Assembly: GCA_031291255.1 (NCBI GenBank)
Contig: JARLJN010000126.1
Span: 20,656 to 84,655, forward strand
Source: Gammaproteobacteria bacterium
GTDB taxonomy: Bacteria; Pseudomonadota; Gammaproteobacteria; DSM-16500
Direction of reading: 5' to 3'
DNA length: 64,000 bases
In this document: positions 1 to 8,193 of the stretch, piece by piece
Position numbering within the stretch: position 1 is the stretch's first letter
Layout: the number at the start of each line of letters is the position of its first letter
Notes under the pieces: generated by a model
Database searches by the model: none
Seen by the model: the letters and a program-made list of their open reading frames with translations, nothing else
Told to the model about the DNA's origin: nothing
Position numbers and translations under genes: made by a program

Positions 1-720
1 AGCGCCCGCAATCACATGCATTCTTTTCAGCAAAGCCCAACGATTTAATAACAGTATCCAAGCACCCACTATCATAGCGGGAAAGACTATACCGATAAGA
101 CCTTTTGTTAGCGCAGCTAATCCTGAAAAAATATAAGCAGCAAATAAAAATCTATTTCTCCATTGAGTAGACGTAGCCTGCATGCCCGCTATAAAACACA
201 ATAATGAATTGCCTATGAGAGACGCGACTTCTAAATCTAAATTGGCATAATGCGCACCGCCATAATATAAAGGCGCCGTCGCAAGTATGAGAGCTGACAA
301 TATTCCGGTTCGACGATTAAACAACACGCTAGCCGTGAAATAGGTCACCACAGCGCCCAACACACCCATAAAAGCCGGCCAAAAGCGTAAAGACCATTCC
401 TTCAATCCAAAAAGTTTAATCGCAGCCGCTTGCAGCCAATAATAAAGCGCTGGCTTATCAAGAAAGGCTACGCCGTTGAGACGGGGTGTCACATAATCTC
501 CGCTGGCAACCATCTCTCTGGCAACTTCAGAGTACCGGCCTTCATCAGGGGTAAAAAGTGCGTGCGAGCCTATCCAAATAGCGTAAAAAAGGCCGATAAA
601 AAGGATTAGGTAGACTAAGTCCACATAAGTATTTTTTGAAATCAATGGTGATGCGTTTGAATTGTTTTTAGATAACACTTGTTGGTTCTCTTGAATTACT
701 CTAAGCTTTTGTTTAATCAT
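1..720 (-). CDS. ArnT/PMT-type glycosyltransferase, partial (C-terminus beyond the left edge)
   Basis: The minus strand is open from an ATG at 720 to the window edge (240 codons). After a polar leader of about 33 residues comes a first membrane segment, then FTPDEGRYSEVAREM, the first periplasmic loop motif of lipid-linked sugar transferases of the ArnT/PMT (GT83/GT39) family, with the acidic pair near residue 60. More hydrophobic helices follow. Such enzymes move a sugar from an undecaprenyl or dolichyl phosphate carrier onto lipid A, protein or glycan on the periplasmic face; the acceptor cannot be told here. The start lies only 23 bases from that of the divergent deacetylase gene, so one promoter must lie inside coding sequence, or the true start is further in (a TTG codon at 645 is possible). 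The family is clear; arnT itself is not proven. Confidence 0.8.
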   Translation of the reverse strand, partial: MIKQKLRVIQENQQVLSKNNSNASPLISKNTYVDLVYLILFIGLFYAIWIGSHALFTPDEGRYSEVAREMVASGDYVTPRLNGVAFLDKPALYYWLQAAAIKLFGLKEWSLRFWPAFMGVLGAVVTYFTASVLFNRRTGILSALILATAPLYYGGAHYANLDLEVASLIGNSLLCFIAGMQATSTQWRNRFLFAAYIFSGLAALTKGLIGIVFPAMIVGAWILLLNRWALLKRMHVIAGA

Positions 721-743
721 CACAACGGAAATACAGCACCATT

Positions 744-1574
744 ATGAAACGGATCATTATCTGCGCTGACGATTATGGCCAAAATTCTGCTATTTCTCAA
801 GCTATAGTTAAATTACTTGAAAATAACCGCCTGTCAGCGACTAGCTGCTTAGTGACCTCGTTAGAGTGGCCAACAGGAGCTATTGCATTAAATCCCTTTA
901 AAAACAAAGCCCATATAGGCCTGCACTTTAATTTAACAGAAGGCAAGCCCAGCTCCACGGCTTTGCAATCATTTTGGCCATTAAATCAGCTCATACTCAA
1001 AAGCCAGCTACGACTGATCAATAAAAGCACCATCACGTCAGAACTACATGCACAATTGGATCGCTTCATCAAAGAAATGGGGACTTATCCTAACTTTATT
1101 GACGGCCATCAGCATGTACATCAATTTCCTGTTATTCGAGATACACTGCTAGAGGTTTATGAAGAACGCTTGCGTGAACACAAGGTTTATCTGCGCTGCA
1201 CCTATTCTCCAGGCAGTCTTTTTAATTTCACAAAAACGGCTTATTTGAAAAATCTGATTATCAATCTTTGCGGCGGCATTGCATTCAAGAAAAAACTTGT
1301 CGAAAAAAACATTCCACATAATACAACTTTCTCAGGCATTTATAATTTTAAAAATGCAAACACCTATGAAAAATTATTTCCACAATTCTTAAATGAATCA
1401 AACGACGGCGGACTCATCATGTGTCATCCTGGTCTACCCTCATTCGATGCAACTGATGTAATAGCACTAGCCCGTGTATCTGAATATAATTATTTGCTAA
1501 GTGAAGATTATTTAAATAAGCTAAAACAAAGAAAAATTCATATTAATCAAGATGTTGCACTAACCCCATCCTAA
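744..1574 (+). CDS. ChbG/HpnK (YdjC) family carbohydrate deacetylase
   Basis: A 276-residue protein with the family signatures in order: ADDYGQN near residue 8 (metal-binding Asp pair), GLHFNLTEGKP near residue 59, and DGHQHVHQFP near residue 121, followed by a C-terminal MCHPG motif. The family (ChbG, HpnK, YdjC) removes acetyl groups from N-acetylated sugars with a divalent metal on a TIM-barrel-like fold. Known members act on chitooligosaccharides or in hopanoid sugar modification; the substrate here is unknown. There is no signal peptide, so it is probably cytoplasmic. It is divergent from a lipid-linked glycosyltransferase, which suggests (inference) a role in envelope sugar modification. 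Confidence 0.82.
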   Translation: MKRIIICADDYGQNSAISQAIVKLLENNRLSATSCLVTSLEWPTGAIALNPFKNKAHIGLHFNLTEGKPSSTALQSFWPLNQLILKSQLRLINKSTITSELHAQLDRFIKEMGTYPNFIDGHQHVHQFPVIRDTLLEVYEERLREHKVYLRCTYSPGSLFNFTKTAYLKNLIINLCGGIAFKKKLVEKNIPHNTTFSGIYNFKNANTYEKLFPQFLNESNDGGLIMCHPGLPSFDATDVIALARVSEYNYLLSEDYLNKLKQRKIHINQDVALTPS

Positions 1575-1651
1575 CCGAACCCATTTAATACTAGTTATTT
1601 ACTACTTAATATGCTACTATTTGTATTATGAAAAGTATTAAGGAATGCAGC

Positions 1652-1882
1652 ATGAATATTAATGCCGGCAAATTATCCGTCTCTTTACCGCCAGCTTTGG
1701 TTCTCTTCATTAAAGAGTACCAAACAGCACATGCTTGCAAGAGTCAGTCAGAAGTCATCAAGGAGGCTCTTAAACTATTACGTCAGAAAGAACTAGAAAA
1801 TTATTACCTAGCCGCAAATAGTGAAATTGACCCAGCTTACGATACAACAACAACTGATGGATTAGATGATGAAACGTGGTGA
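1652..1882 (+). CDS. Ribbon-helix-helix antitoxin (ParD/CopG-like)
   Basis: A 76-residue protein starting MNINAGKLSVSLPPALVLFIKE. It has a short beta strand followed by two helices with SQSEVIKEALKLLRQKE, typical of ParD-type ribbon-helix-helix DNA-binding antitoxins. The acidic tail ending LDDETW would be the toxin-binding part. I chose the ATG at 1652 because AAGGAA lies 6 bases upstream; an in-frame ATG at 1628 adds eight residues and lacks a comparable ribosome binding site. The 3' end overlaps the start of the downstream MazF-like toxin by 17 bases, the usual arrangement of a co-translated toxin-antitoxin pair. The pair probably represses its own promoter in the preceding 50 bases (inference). 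Confidence 0.82.
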   Translation: MNINAGKLSVSLPPALVLFIKEYQTAHACKSQSEVIKEALKLLRQKELENYYLAANSEIDPAYDTTTTDGLDDETW

Positions 1883-2207
1883 AATATATTATGCCAACCT
1901 GGATCCTACTGTTGGCTCTGAAATTAAAAAAAAACGTCCTGTATTGATCATCAGCAATAATGCCAATAATCGCATGGCAACTACAATAACTGTATTACCT
2001 ATTACTTCTAAGATTACCCATATTTATCCTTTTGAAGTTGCCTTATCGGCAAAGATTAGCGGTTTAAAAAAAGATTCTAAAATTCAGTGCCAACAAATAA
2101 GAACTATTTCGAAACTGCGGATTAATTCTTCAGCAATAGGCATAGTAACTCAAGCAGTTCTACACCACGTACAAGCAGCATTAGAGTTACATCTCGATTT
2201 TAATTAA
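1866..2207 (+). CDS. MazF/PemK family toxin (mRNA endoribonuclease)
   Basis: A 113-residue protein beginning MMKRGEIYYANLDPTVGSEIKKKRPVLIISN, the classic MazF/PemK N-terminus: RGEIY...LDPT.GSE..K.RPVLIIS. The conserved Arg and Thr needed for RNA cleavage (KKRPVLI and LPITSK) are present. The length matches MazF (about 110 residues). MazF toxins cut single-stranded mRNA at short sequences and are neutralised by the co-encoded antitoxin. The gene overlaps the upstream ribbon-helix-helix gene, so this is a type II pair with a ParD-like antitoxin rather than the AbrB-fold MazE of E. coli. Two adjacent ATGs (1866 and 1869) could both serve as start. Confidence 0.9.
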   Translation: MMKRGEIYYANLDPTVGSEIKKKRPVLIISNNANNRMATTITVLPITSKITHIYPFEVALSAKISGLKKDSKIQCQQIRTISKLRINSSAIGIVTQAVLHHVQAALELHLDFN

Positions 2208-2330
2208 GAATTATTTGCAAAATCAATTAAATCAAGATATAAATACGCGCTCTGCTCTTCCTCTTTTTTTTCTTCATCACCTCCTATCATTCAAAAAAAA
2301 TCAAACACTTTATTAAGAGTAAATATTATT

Positions 2331-2735
2331 ATGAAAATAAAATTTCACGCATTAGGCTTTTCTTTAATTGAATTAATGATAGTGGTATCTATTATTGGAA
2401 TACTTGCAGCTATCGCACTGCCTTCTTATCAAGGTTACACTAAACATGCACGTTTCGTAGAAGTCATTTCATCTGCAGAACCTTATAAAATAGCTGTTGC
2501 ATTAGCATTGCAAAATGGTGCTGCCTTATCTGAATTAAGCAACGGTAAACTAGGCATACCACTAGAGTCTCCTGTTACTAAAAATCTTGCGAGTATCAAA
2601 GTAGAAAATGGCATCATTACCGCAACAGGTACCGAGCTAGTCAACAGTGCAACCTATATTTTAAAACCGAATGCAACGGGAAATAATTGGACCGTACATG
2701 GAACTTGTGTCAATGCAGGTTTGTGTGAAGCTTAA
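2331..2735 (+). CDS. pilA: Type IV major pilin-like protein (PilA/PilE type)
   Basis: A 134-residue type IV prepilin. The basic leader MKIKFHALG is followed by the cleavage site [28 protein letters not shown], with Glu at mature position 5 and a hydrophobic N-terminal helix. Cleavage and N-methylation by PilD, encoded three genes downstream, would be expected. The C-terminal region has two Cys (residues about 126 and 132, CVNAGLC), giving a small disulfide loop like the D-region of PilA. It lies 5 bases upstream of pilB and is probably co-transcribed with pilBCD. I saw no sigma-54 element upstream. It could be a minor pilin, but its place at the head of pilBCD fits the main subunit. Confidence 0.88.
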   Translation: MKIKFHALGFSLIELMIVVSIIGILAAIALPSYQGYTKHARFVEVISSAEPYKIAVALALQNGAALSELSNGKLGIPLESPVTKNLASIKVENGIITATGTELVNSATYILKPNATGNNWTVHGTCVNAGLCEA

Positions 2736-2740
2736 TTGAC

Positions 2741-4318
2741 ATGCAATTATTAGCAAGATTAATTGTACAAGATAGTTTGCTCACACAAAATGAAATAGAA
2801 TCTGCATTGCAGAAAGCAAAAAAAAGTAATCTATCTCTCATCACTTATCTTGTGAAAAACAAGATTGTCTTAGGCACTAGAATACAGCAGTTATATGCAA
2901 CACATTTAGGTTTCCCATTATTTAACTCGCTCAATTACGACATGAGTGCTTTGCCAAAATTAATCCCACCTGAACTCGTAAAACGTTATCGCATCATACC
3001 ATTAAAAATGGAACATAATTTGCATCTTGCTATATCAGACCCTACTGATCAAACAGCGATAAATTCAATTATGTTTCATACTAATCTAGAAATTTATATT
3101 GTCATTCTTTCTGAAGATCAGGTTGATGCGCTGATAGAACAATATTGCCATGCACTGCCTACAGCCAAACATTTAGAATTATCACTGCATGACAACCAAA
3201 CTGAATTAATATTTCAGGAACAAGAATATAATAATGAACCCTTAATCACTTTTGTAAATGAAATCCTTAACAATGCATTACACAAACACGCTTCGGATAT
3301 CCATATAGAAACCTTTAAAAATAATTGCCGCATACGTTTTCGTGTCGATGGAATTTTATATACCATGACTGAAATTTCTCATCTTCTTGCAAATCGATTA
3401 ATTACTAGCTTAAAGGTGATGGCTAAATTAGATATTTCTGAACGACGACTCCCTCAAGACGGCCATTTTCATTTCTTATATAACGATACCGAAACAATAG
3501 ATATACGATTAAGTTCTTGCCCCGTATTGCATGGTGAAAAACTTGTGCTTAGAATTTTAGACACAAAAAGAATGAACTTAAGTTTACACTCACTAGGCTT
3601 TACAGAAGATCAAAAAAATATTTTTCTGACTCACATAGCAAAACCTCAAGGTCTTATTTTAGTATCAGGGCCCACGGGCAGCGGCAAAACAGTCACACTT
3701 TATTCAGCATTAAACTATTTAAATACTAGCGAAAAAAATATTTCATCTGTTGAAAATCCAGTAGAAATTCAACTTGAAGGCATTAATCAACTTAATATCA
3801 ACCCCAAAATTGGTTTACATTTCTCTACAGCTTTACGAACTTTTTTACGTCAAGATCCCGATGTTATTATGATAGGTGAAATACGAGATGCAGAAACCGC
3901 CGAAATAGCTATACAAGCCGCGCAAACGGGGCATCTCGTTTTTTCAACTCTACATACTAATTACGCAATTGATACTATTAAACGTTTAGAATCCATGAAG
4001 ATCAACACTGCTGATTTACAAAATTCAATTTCATTAATTATTTCTCAACGCTTAATTAGAAAGCTCTGCTCTGTTTGCAAGTGTGTTGATCCTGATGCCG
4101 AAAAAATTTTAACTCTATTAGACATCAAACAATATGTGCCATTATTTATTCCTAAAGGCTGTGAAGCTTGCTTACAAGGTTATGAAGGCCGCACTGGAAT
4201 TTATGAATGTTTAACTGACTTCAAAAAACCCTACATGACATTACATCAATCCGCTATCGAAAAAATGTTAGCTGGAATCACATCCTTCGCAGAAATTAAT
4301 CGTATTTGCCCCGCATGA
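2741..4318 (+). CDS. pilB: Type IV pilus assembly ATPase PilB
   Basis: A 525-residue GspE/PilB-type ATPase that powers pilus extension at the inner membrane. The N-terminal domain has the MshEN-like pattern (LLARLIVQDSLLTQNEIESAL). The core has Walker A GPTGSGKT at residues 310-317, the Asp box and Walker B (DPDVIMIGEIRDAETAE) and the His box (TGHLVFSTLHTN). A zinc-binding CxxC pair is at Cys443/446 and Cys474/477. It is somewhat shorter than Pseudomonas PilB (about 566) but no domain is missing. The start is 5 bases after the pilin stop, and its stop overlaps the pilC start in an ATGA. No pilT retraction ATPase is present in the window. Confidence 0.95.
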   Translation: MQLLARLIVQDSLLTQNEIESALQKAKKSNLSLITYLVKNKIVLGTRIQQLYATHLGFPLFNSLNYDMSALPKLIPPELVKRYRIIPLKMEHNLHLAISDPTDQTAINSIMFHTNLEIYIVILSEDQVDALIEQYCHALPTAKHLELSLHDNQTELIFQEQEYNNEPLITFVNEILNNALHKHASDIHIETFKNNCRIRFRVDGILYTMTEISHLLANRLITSLKVMAKLDISERRLPQDGHFHFLYNDTETIDIRLSSCPVLHGEKLVLRILDTKRMNLSLHSLGFTEDQKNIFLTHIAKPQGLILVSGPTGSGKTVTLYSALNYLNTSEKNISSVENPVEIQLEGINQLNINPKIGLHFSTALRTFLRQDPDVIMIGEIRDAETAEIAIQAAQTGHLVFSTLHTNYAIDTIKRLESMKINTADLQNSISLIISQRLIRKLCSVCKCVDPDAEKILTLLDIKQYVPLFIPKGCEACLQGYEGRTGIYECLTDFKKPYMTLHQSAIEKMLAGITSFAEINRICPA

Positions 4319-5523
4319 AAACTCAAAAATATATTTACAAATGGATAGGCCTAAATCACCAAGGCATAAAAATAAAAGGTAAATTACATGCCTTAAATTC
4401 AGAACATGCAAAACAAATTTTACAAAAACAAAATATGGCTGTTTTAACAACACGTAAAGCCATTCAAGTAAAATTTTATTTATTTAATAAAAAAATCTCA
4501 GCCCGTGAAATATCAATTTTTTTACGTCAACTTTCAACTCTTATTTGCACAGGCATACCTATCATAAGTGCGTTGCAAATACTTTTAGAAAATCAAAAAA
4601 AAATTCAACTGCACCAATTAATAAATGATTTAATCGCTGCGATCAAATCAGGCCAGACACTCTCATTCAGTTTGCAACACTATCCTAACTATTTTAATGC
4701 TTTAACTCGACACTTGATTAAAATTGGTGAGCAAAGCGGAACTATGGATGTAATGCTTACACGTATAGCCGACCAAAAAGAAAAACAAATCCAAATAAAA
4801 GAATCAATACAGCTAGCCTTACTCTATCCTACTGTCATCACTTTTATTTCAGCCATTATGACAGTCGTAATGCTAGTCTTAGTCATCCCTAAATTTGCAG
4901 AACTTTTTGAAACTTTTCATGGCAAGCTGCCTTATTTCACTTTAAAAATAATTCAACTTTCGGCTTTCTTTCGTTGTAGTATTCCTTATTTTTTCTTTAC
5001 AGTGATTTTACTCACTCCTGTTTTAATGTGGTCTCGCCACTATTTTAAATATCACTTAATAACAGATAAGTTATTATTAACTATACCTTTACTAAAAGAA
5101 TTCTATCTAAAAATCTTAAGTGCAAATTTTTCACGTGTTTTTGCTGTCATGATGTGCTCTGGCATCCCTATCACAGATGCGATGAAATTATTAAAAGATC
5201 TCAGCCCAAACAGTCTCTATCAACAAGCCATTACTCAACTCACTTTCGAAATCACCTCAGGCCAACGTTTATATGATGCAATGCGTAGATGCGCATTCTT
5301 TCCTGACTTGTTAATACAAATGATTAAAGTTGGTGAAGAATCCGGCACATTAGACACTATGCTTGCAAAGAGTGCAGAATTTTATGAATCGGATATCAAC
5401 CAAAGTGTCAGTCATTTCACTCAACTGCTTGAGCCCTTGATTATAATTATCCTTGGTGTTTTAATCGGTGGATTAGTTATTGCGATGTATTTACCGATCT
5501 TTAAATTAGGGACAGTGATTTAA
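4315..5523 (+). CDS. pilC: Type IV pilus inner membrane platform protein PilC
   Basis: A 402-residue protein of the GspF/PilC family, the inner-membrane platform on which PilB acts. It has two repeats of the T2SSF domain, with signatures FLRQLSTLICTGIPIISALQ near residue 65 and FSRVFAVMMCSGIPITDAMK near residue 270, each followed by G..SGTMD or ESGTLDTML. Membrane segments are near residues 170-195, 220-245 and at the C-terminus (LLEPLIIIILGVLIGGLVIAMYLPIFKL cut short here to its core). I chose the ATG at 4315, which overlaps the pilB stop in ATGA; a TTG at 4306 in the same frame is less likely. It is translationally coupled to pilB. Confidence 0.94.
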   Translation: MKTQKYIYKWIGLNHQGIKIKGKLHALNSEHAKQILQKQNMAVLTTRKAIQVKFYLFNKKISAREISIFLRQLSTLICTGIPIISALQILLENQKKIQLHQLINDLIAAIKSGQTLSFSLQHYPNYFNALTRHLIKIGEQSGTMDVMLTRIADQKEKQIQIKESIQLALLYPTVITFISAIMTVVMLVLVIPKFAELFETFHGKLPYFTLKIIQLSAFFRCSIPYFFFTVILLTPVLMWSRHYFKYHLITDKLLLTIPLLKEFYLKILSANFSRVFAVMMCSGIPITDAMKLLKDLSPNSLYQQAITQLTFEITSGQRLYDAMRRCAFFPDLLIQMIKVGEESGTLDTMLAKSAEFYESDINQSVSHFTQLLEPLIIIILGVLIGGLVIAMYLPIFKLGTVI

Positions 5524-6395
5524 TGGATATTATTAAATTTCTAGCAGAAAATCAGAATTTTTTCTTAATGATAATTGCCGCCTTGTCACTACTCATAGGC
5601 AGTTTTTTAAATGTAGTGATTTACCGTCTTCCGCGCATGATAGAACAAGATTGGAGTCTAGAATGTCGAGAATACCTAGGCTTAAAACCCAACACAACTG
5701 AGCCTAAACCATTAAATTTATGTCTGCCCACTTCTCACTGCCCTCATTGCAAAAAATCGTTAAGACCTTGGCACAACATACCTGTCATCAGTTACCTCGT
5801 CTTAAAAGGTCAATGCGCTTACTGTAATGCAAAAATTTCTATACGTTATCCGCTGGTTGAAGCACTGTGCTGCATAGCTTCTGTTTATGTGGCCTGGCGT
5901 TTTGGTGTTAGCTGGCAAACAGTAGCCGCCCTCTTTTTCACATGGTCTGTCATTGCACTCACTTTTATTGATTTAGACTGTCAATTATTACCTGACTGTC
6001 TCACCTTTCTATTATTCGCAGTGGGTTTGCTGTGTAGTATATTCAATCTGTTTTGCAACAGCCAAGACGCCATCATAGGCGGTATCAGCGGTTATTTAAT
6101 TTTTGCTATCACACAAAGTCTCTTTAAATTAGTCACTGGCAAAGTGGGTATGGGACAAGGCGATTATAAATTTCTAGCAGCCATAGGCGCTTTCTTAGGT
6201 TGGCAAATGCTGCCTTTGGTTATCATATTATCCTCTGTCAGCGGCATTATTTTCAGCCTGACACACATGGTCATGCAACGTAAATTTAAAAGTGTACCCA
6301 TGCCTTTTGGGCCCTACTTAGCTGTTGCTGGCTGGGTAAGCTTAATGTGGGGAAATGATATCGTGCGGCTGTATCTCAATGCCATACACTACTAA
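5523..6395 (+). CDS. pilD: Prepilin peptidase / N-methyltransferase PilD
   Basis: A 290-residue polytopic membrane aspartyl protease of the GspO/PilD family. It cleaves prepilin leaders and methylates the new N-terminal residue. The zinc-binding loop between the first two membrane segments carries CPHC and CAYC. The catalytic Asp motifs are present: FIDLDCQLLPD and GMGQGDYK (the GxGD motif). The start overlaps the pilC stop by one base (TAATG), and the 3' end overlaps coaE, so the gene is tightly coupled in the operon. The pilin FSLIE cleavage site encoded at the operon head is the natural substrate; type II secretion pseudopilins may be others if present elsewhere. Confidence 0.95.
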   Translation: MDIIKFLAENQNFFLMIIAALSLLIGSFLNVVIYRLPRMIEQDWSLECREYLGLKPNTTEPKPLNLCLPTSHCPHCKKSLRPWHNIPVISYLVLKGQCAYCNAKISIRYPLVEALCCIASVYVAWRFGVSWQTVAALFFTWSVIALTFIDLDCQLLPDCLTFLLFAVGLLCSIFNLFCNSQDAIIGGISGYLIFAITQSLFKLVTGKVGMGQGDYKFLAAIGAFLGWQMLPLVIILSSVSGIIFSLTHMVMQRKFKSVPMPFGPYLAVAGWVSLMWGNDIVRLYLNAIHY

Positions 6396-6987
6396 ATTAG
6401 TTGTAGGCCTAACAGGCGGCATAGGTTCAGGTAAATCCACTGTTGCTGAACTGTTTGCAAAACTGGGCACTCCGATTATTGATACAGATAAATTTGCGCG
6501 AGAGTTGACGCAACCCAATCAAGAAGCTTTTAAAGCCATAGAAAAACACTATGCTCATCAAAACATTATTCATGAAGGTCATCTGAATCGAGCGGCTTTA
6601 CGTAAAATCATTTTTGATAATGAAAAAGAACGCAAATGGTTAGAAGATCTTTTACATCCTTTAATTCGTTTAGAGATAGAAAGGCAAGTAAAACAAGTCA
6701 CCTTCCCTTATTGCATGGTCGCCATTCCATTATTATTTGAAAGCCAGCCTAACCCTCTCATACAAAGAACACTAGTGGTAGATGCTCCAGAAGAGCTGCA
6801 AATTACACGTACTCAATCGCGTGATCTCACATCGACTCAAGATGTAGAAGCCATCATGAAAACACAAGTCACTCGCGCGCACAGATTAGAAAATGCGGAT
6901 GATATTATTGTTAATGATGGGTCACTAGAAAAATTAGAACAGCAAGTCAAAGTCCTGCATGAATTTTACCTAAAGCTGGGTGGATGA
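6379..6987 (+). CDS. coaE: Dephospho-CoA kinase
   Basis: A 202-residue P-loop kinase that phosphorylates the 3'-hydroxyl of dephospho-CoA in the last step of coenzyme A synthesis. The N-terminus MPYTTKLVVGLTGGIGSGKSTVAELF holds the Walker A motif; DTDKFARELTQP and the family motif HPLIRLEIERQV follow. The start at 6379 aligns with known CoaE, leaving 17 bases of overlap with pilD; an upstream in-frame ATG at 6355 would add eight residues. The pilD-coaE-zapD-yacG order is the gammaproteobacterial arrangement. A short palindromic repeat begins 6 bases after the stop. Confidence 0.95.
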   Translation: MPYTTKLVVGLTGGIGSGKSTVAELFAKLGTPIIDTDKFARELTQPNQEAFKAIEKHYAHQNIIHEGHLNRAALRKIIFDNEKERKWLEDLLHPLIRLEIERQVKQVTFPYCMVAIPLLFESQPNPLIQRTLVVDAPEELQITRTQSRDLTSTQDVEAIMKTQVTRAHRLENADDIIVNDGSLEKLEQQVKVLHEFYLKLGG

Positions 6988-6992
6988 CTCAT

Positions 6993-7040
6993 GTAGCCCG
7001 GATTGAGCTTTGCGAAAATCCGGGAAATTCCCCAGGCTAC
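6993..7040. repeat. REP-like element, GTAGCCCGGATT family
   Basis: The element starts GTAGCCCGGATTGAGC, has an internal GAAAATCCGGG, and ends CCAGGCTAC. It folds as an imperfect hairpin between coaE and zapD. It shares the left half of the long inverted repeat at 61013-61093 and resembles the pieces at 8128 and 14224. It may also end the pil-coaE transcript, though no U-run follows. Confidence 0.75.
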
Positions 7041-7143
7041 CTACCTTCACATGCCCCAAATAGACCATCAATTTAATAAGACACTTTTCCACAGCTATGT
7101 TATTATTTTGAGTTATTATATTACCTAATTTGAATCAAAAATT

Positions 7144-7911
7144 ATGATAGAAAACACTATTATTTACGAGCAACCATTGAATGAACTGATTCGTGTTTGT
7201 CTACGCCTAGAACAATTATTTCATCAACTTGATTACCTTGTTGCCGATACTAGCACCTTAGGCACACGCCATGTGGTTTCCGCTGTTATCCAAATCCTAC
7301 AATTACTAGACCGCCCTGACTTAAAAGCCAAGTTGGCTAAAGAATTAGGCCATCATTTAAGCAATTTAATGCGGCTAGAAAACACGCCGCAAATTGATCA
7401 AGAAAAATTACGCCAATTATTAAGACAACTCGATGACCTAATCCGATGTTTCATCGATAGCAATGGCAAAATTGGTCAAAATCTTCGCGATGTGGAAATG
7501 CTCAATAATTTGCGCTTGCATTTAACCAGCCCCGGCGGTGGATGTAACTTTGATATACCCGTCTTTCATTATTGGTTACAACAACCCATAGAAAAACGCC
7601 AAGAAACGATAAACGCGTGGTTAAAGGAATTCAGCAACATACGGACTACTGCGACCTTAATTTTACAGCTTATACGTGAAGGCACAAAAGTTCAGCACAA
7701 AATGGCAGACCATGGTTTTTGCCAAGAATTACTCGATCCACAATTAAATTTACGCTTAATCCGTGTTGCAATACCACAAAATTTACCAGTCTATCCAGAA
7801 ATCAGCGTGGGTAGACATTTTTTAAGCATACGCTTTTTCTCTCCCAATATCACAGAACGTGCAACTCAATATACTGACAACCTGTCGTTCTGGCTTGCAT
7901 TCGGTAGCTAA
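7144..7911 (+). CDS. zapD: Cell division protein ZapD (YacF)
   Basis: A 255-residue soluble protein matching ZapD, a Z-ring-associated protein that bundles FtsZ filaments. The [22 protein letters not shown]-terminus and the central [13 protein letters not shown] segment near residue 130 are characteristic, as is the C-terminal [11 protein letters not shown] motif. The length is close to E. coli ZapD (247). It sits after coaE and directly before yacG, with the yacG ATG one base after its stop, the usual gene order. It probably partners the FtsZ encoded at 22310-23494. Confidence 0.94.
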   Translation: MIENTIIYEQPLNELIRVCLRLEQLFHQLDYLVADTSTLGTRHVVSAVIQILQLLDRPDLKAKLAKELGHHLSNLMRLENTPQIDQEKLRQLLRQLDDLIRCFIDSNGKIGQNLRDVEMLNNLRLHLTSPGGGCNFDIPVFHYWLQQPIEKRQETINAWLKEFSNIRTTATLILQLIREGTKVQHKMADHGFCQELLDPQLNLRLIRVAIPQNLPVYPEISVGRHFLSIRFFSPNITERATQYTDNLSFWLAFGS

Positions 7912-7912
7912 A

Positions 7913-8107
7913 ATGACCCTAAAAAAAGAAGACATACGTTGCCCAACCTGTAACAAAGAAAATACCTGGAAGGCCGACAATGCTTATCGACCCTTCTGCT
8001 CTGCCCGATGTAAATTAATTGATTTGGGTGAATGGGCTGATGAAAATCATGTCATTCCCGGTGAGCCCGTAAATCCCAGAGCAGATGACGACATAGATGA
8101 AACGTAA
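7913..8107 (+). CDS. yacG: DNA gyrase inhibitor YacG (zinc finger)
   Basis: A 64-residue zinc-binding protein beginning [19 protein letters not shown]. It has the family's CPTC...CSARC ligand set and the [10 protein letters not shown] motif. YacG binds GyrB and inhibits gyrase in E. coli. I placed the start at ATG 7913 because this gives the family N-terminus and lies one base after the zapD stop; longer readings upstream overlap zapD and have no support. The tail is acidic (ADDDIDET). Confidence 0.92.
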   Translation: MTLKKEDIRCPTCNKENTWKADNAYRPFCSARCKLIDLGEWADENHVIPGEPVNPRADDDIDET

Positions 8108-8127
8108 ACATTCAATATCCCTTTTTT

Positions 8128-8165
8128 GTAGCCTGGACAAAACGAAGTGTGTCCGGGAATGAATG
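8128..8165. repeat. Degenerate REP-like element
   Basis: The sequence GTAGCCTGGACAAAACGAAG, followed by GTGTCCGGGAATGA, forms an imperfect hairpin (CTGGACA with TGTCCGG). It belongs with the other GTAGC-type repeats, most closely the GTAGCGCGGACAAAGG copy at 14224. It lies between yacG and the SulP gene. Confidence 0.6.
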
Positions 8166-8193
8166 AGACTGATCTCATCAAGGAAGACTAACT

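Noticed and set aside
2208..2330. Possible sigma-54 promoter before the pilin gene
   Set aside because: No GG-N10-GC element was found in the gap.
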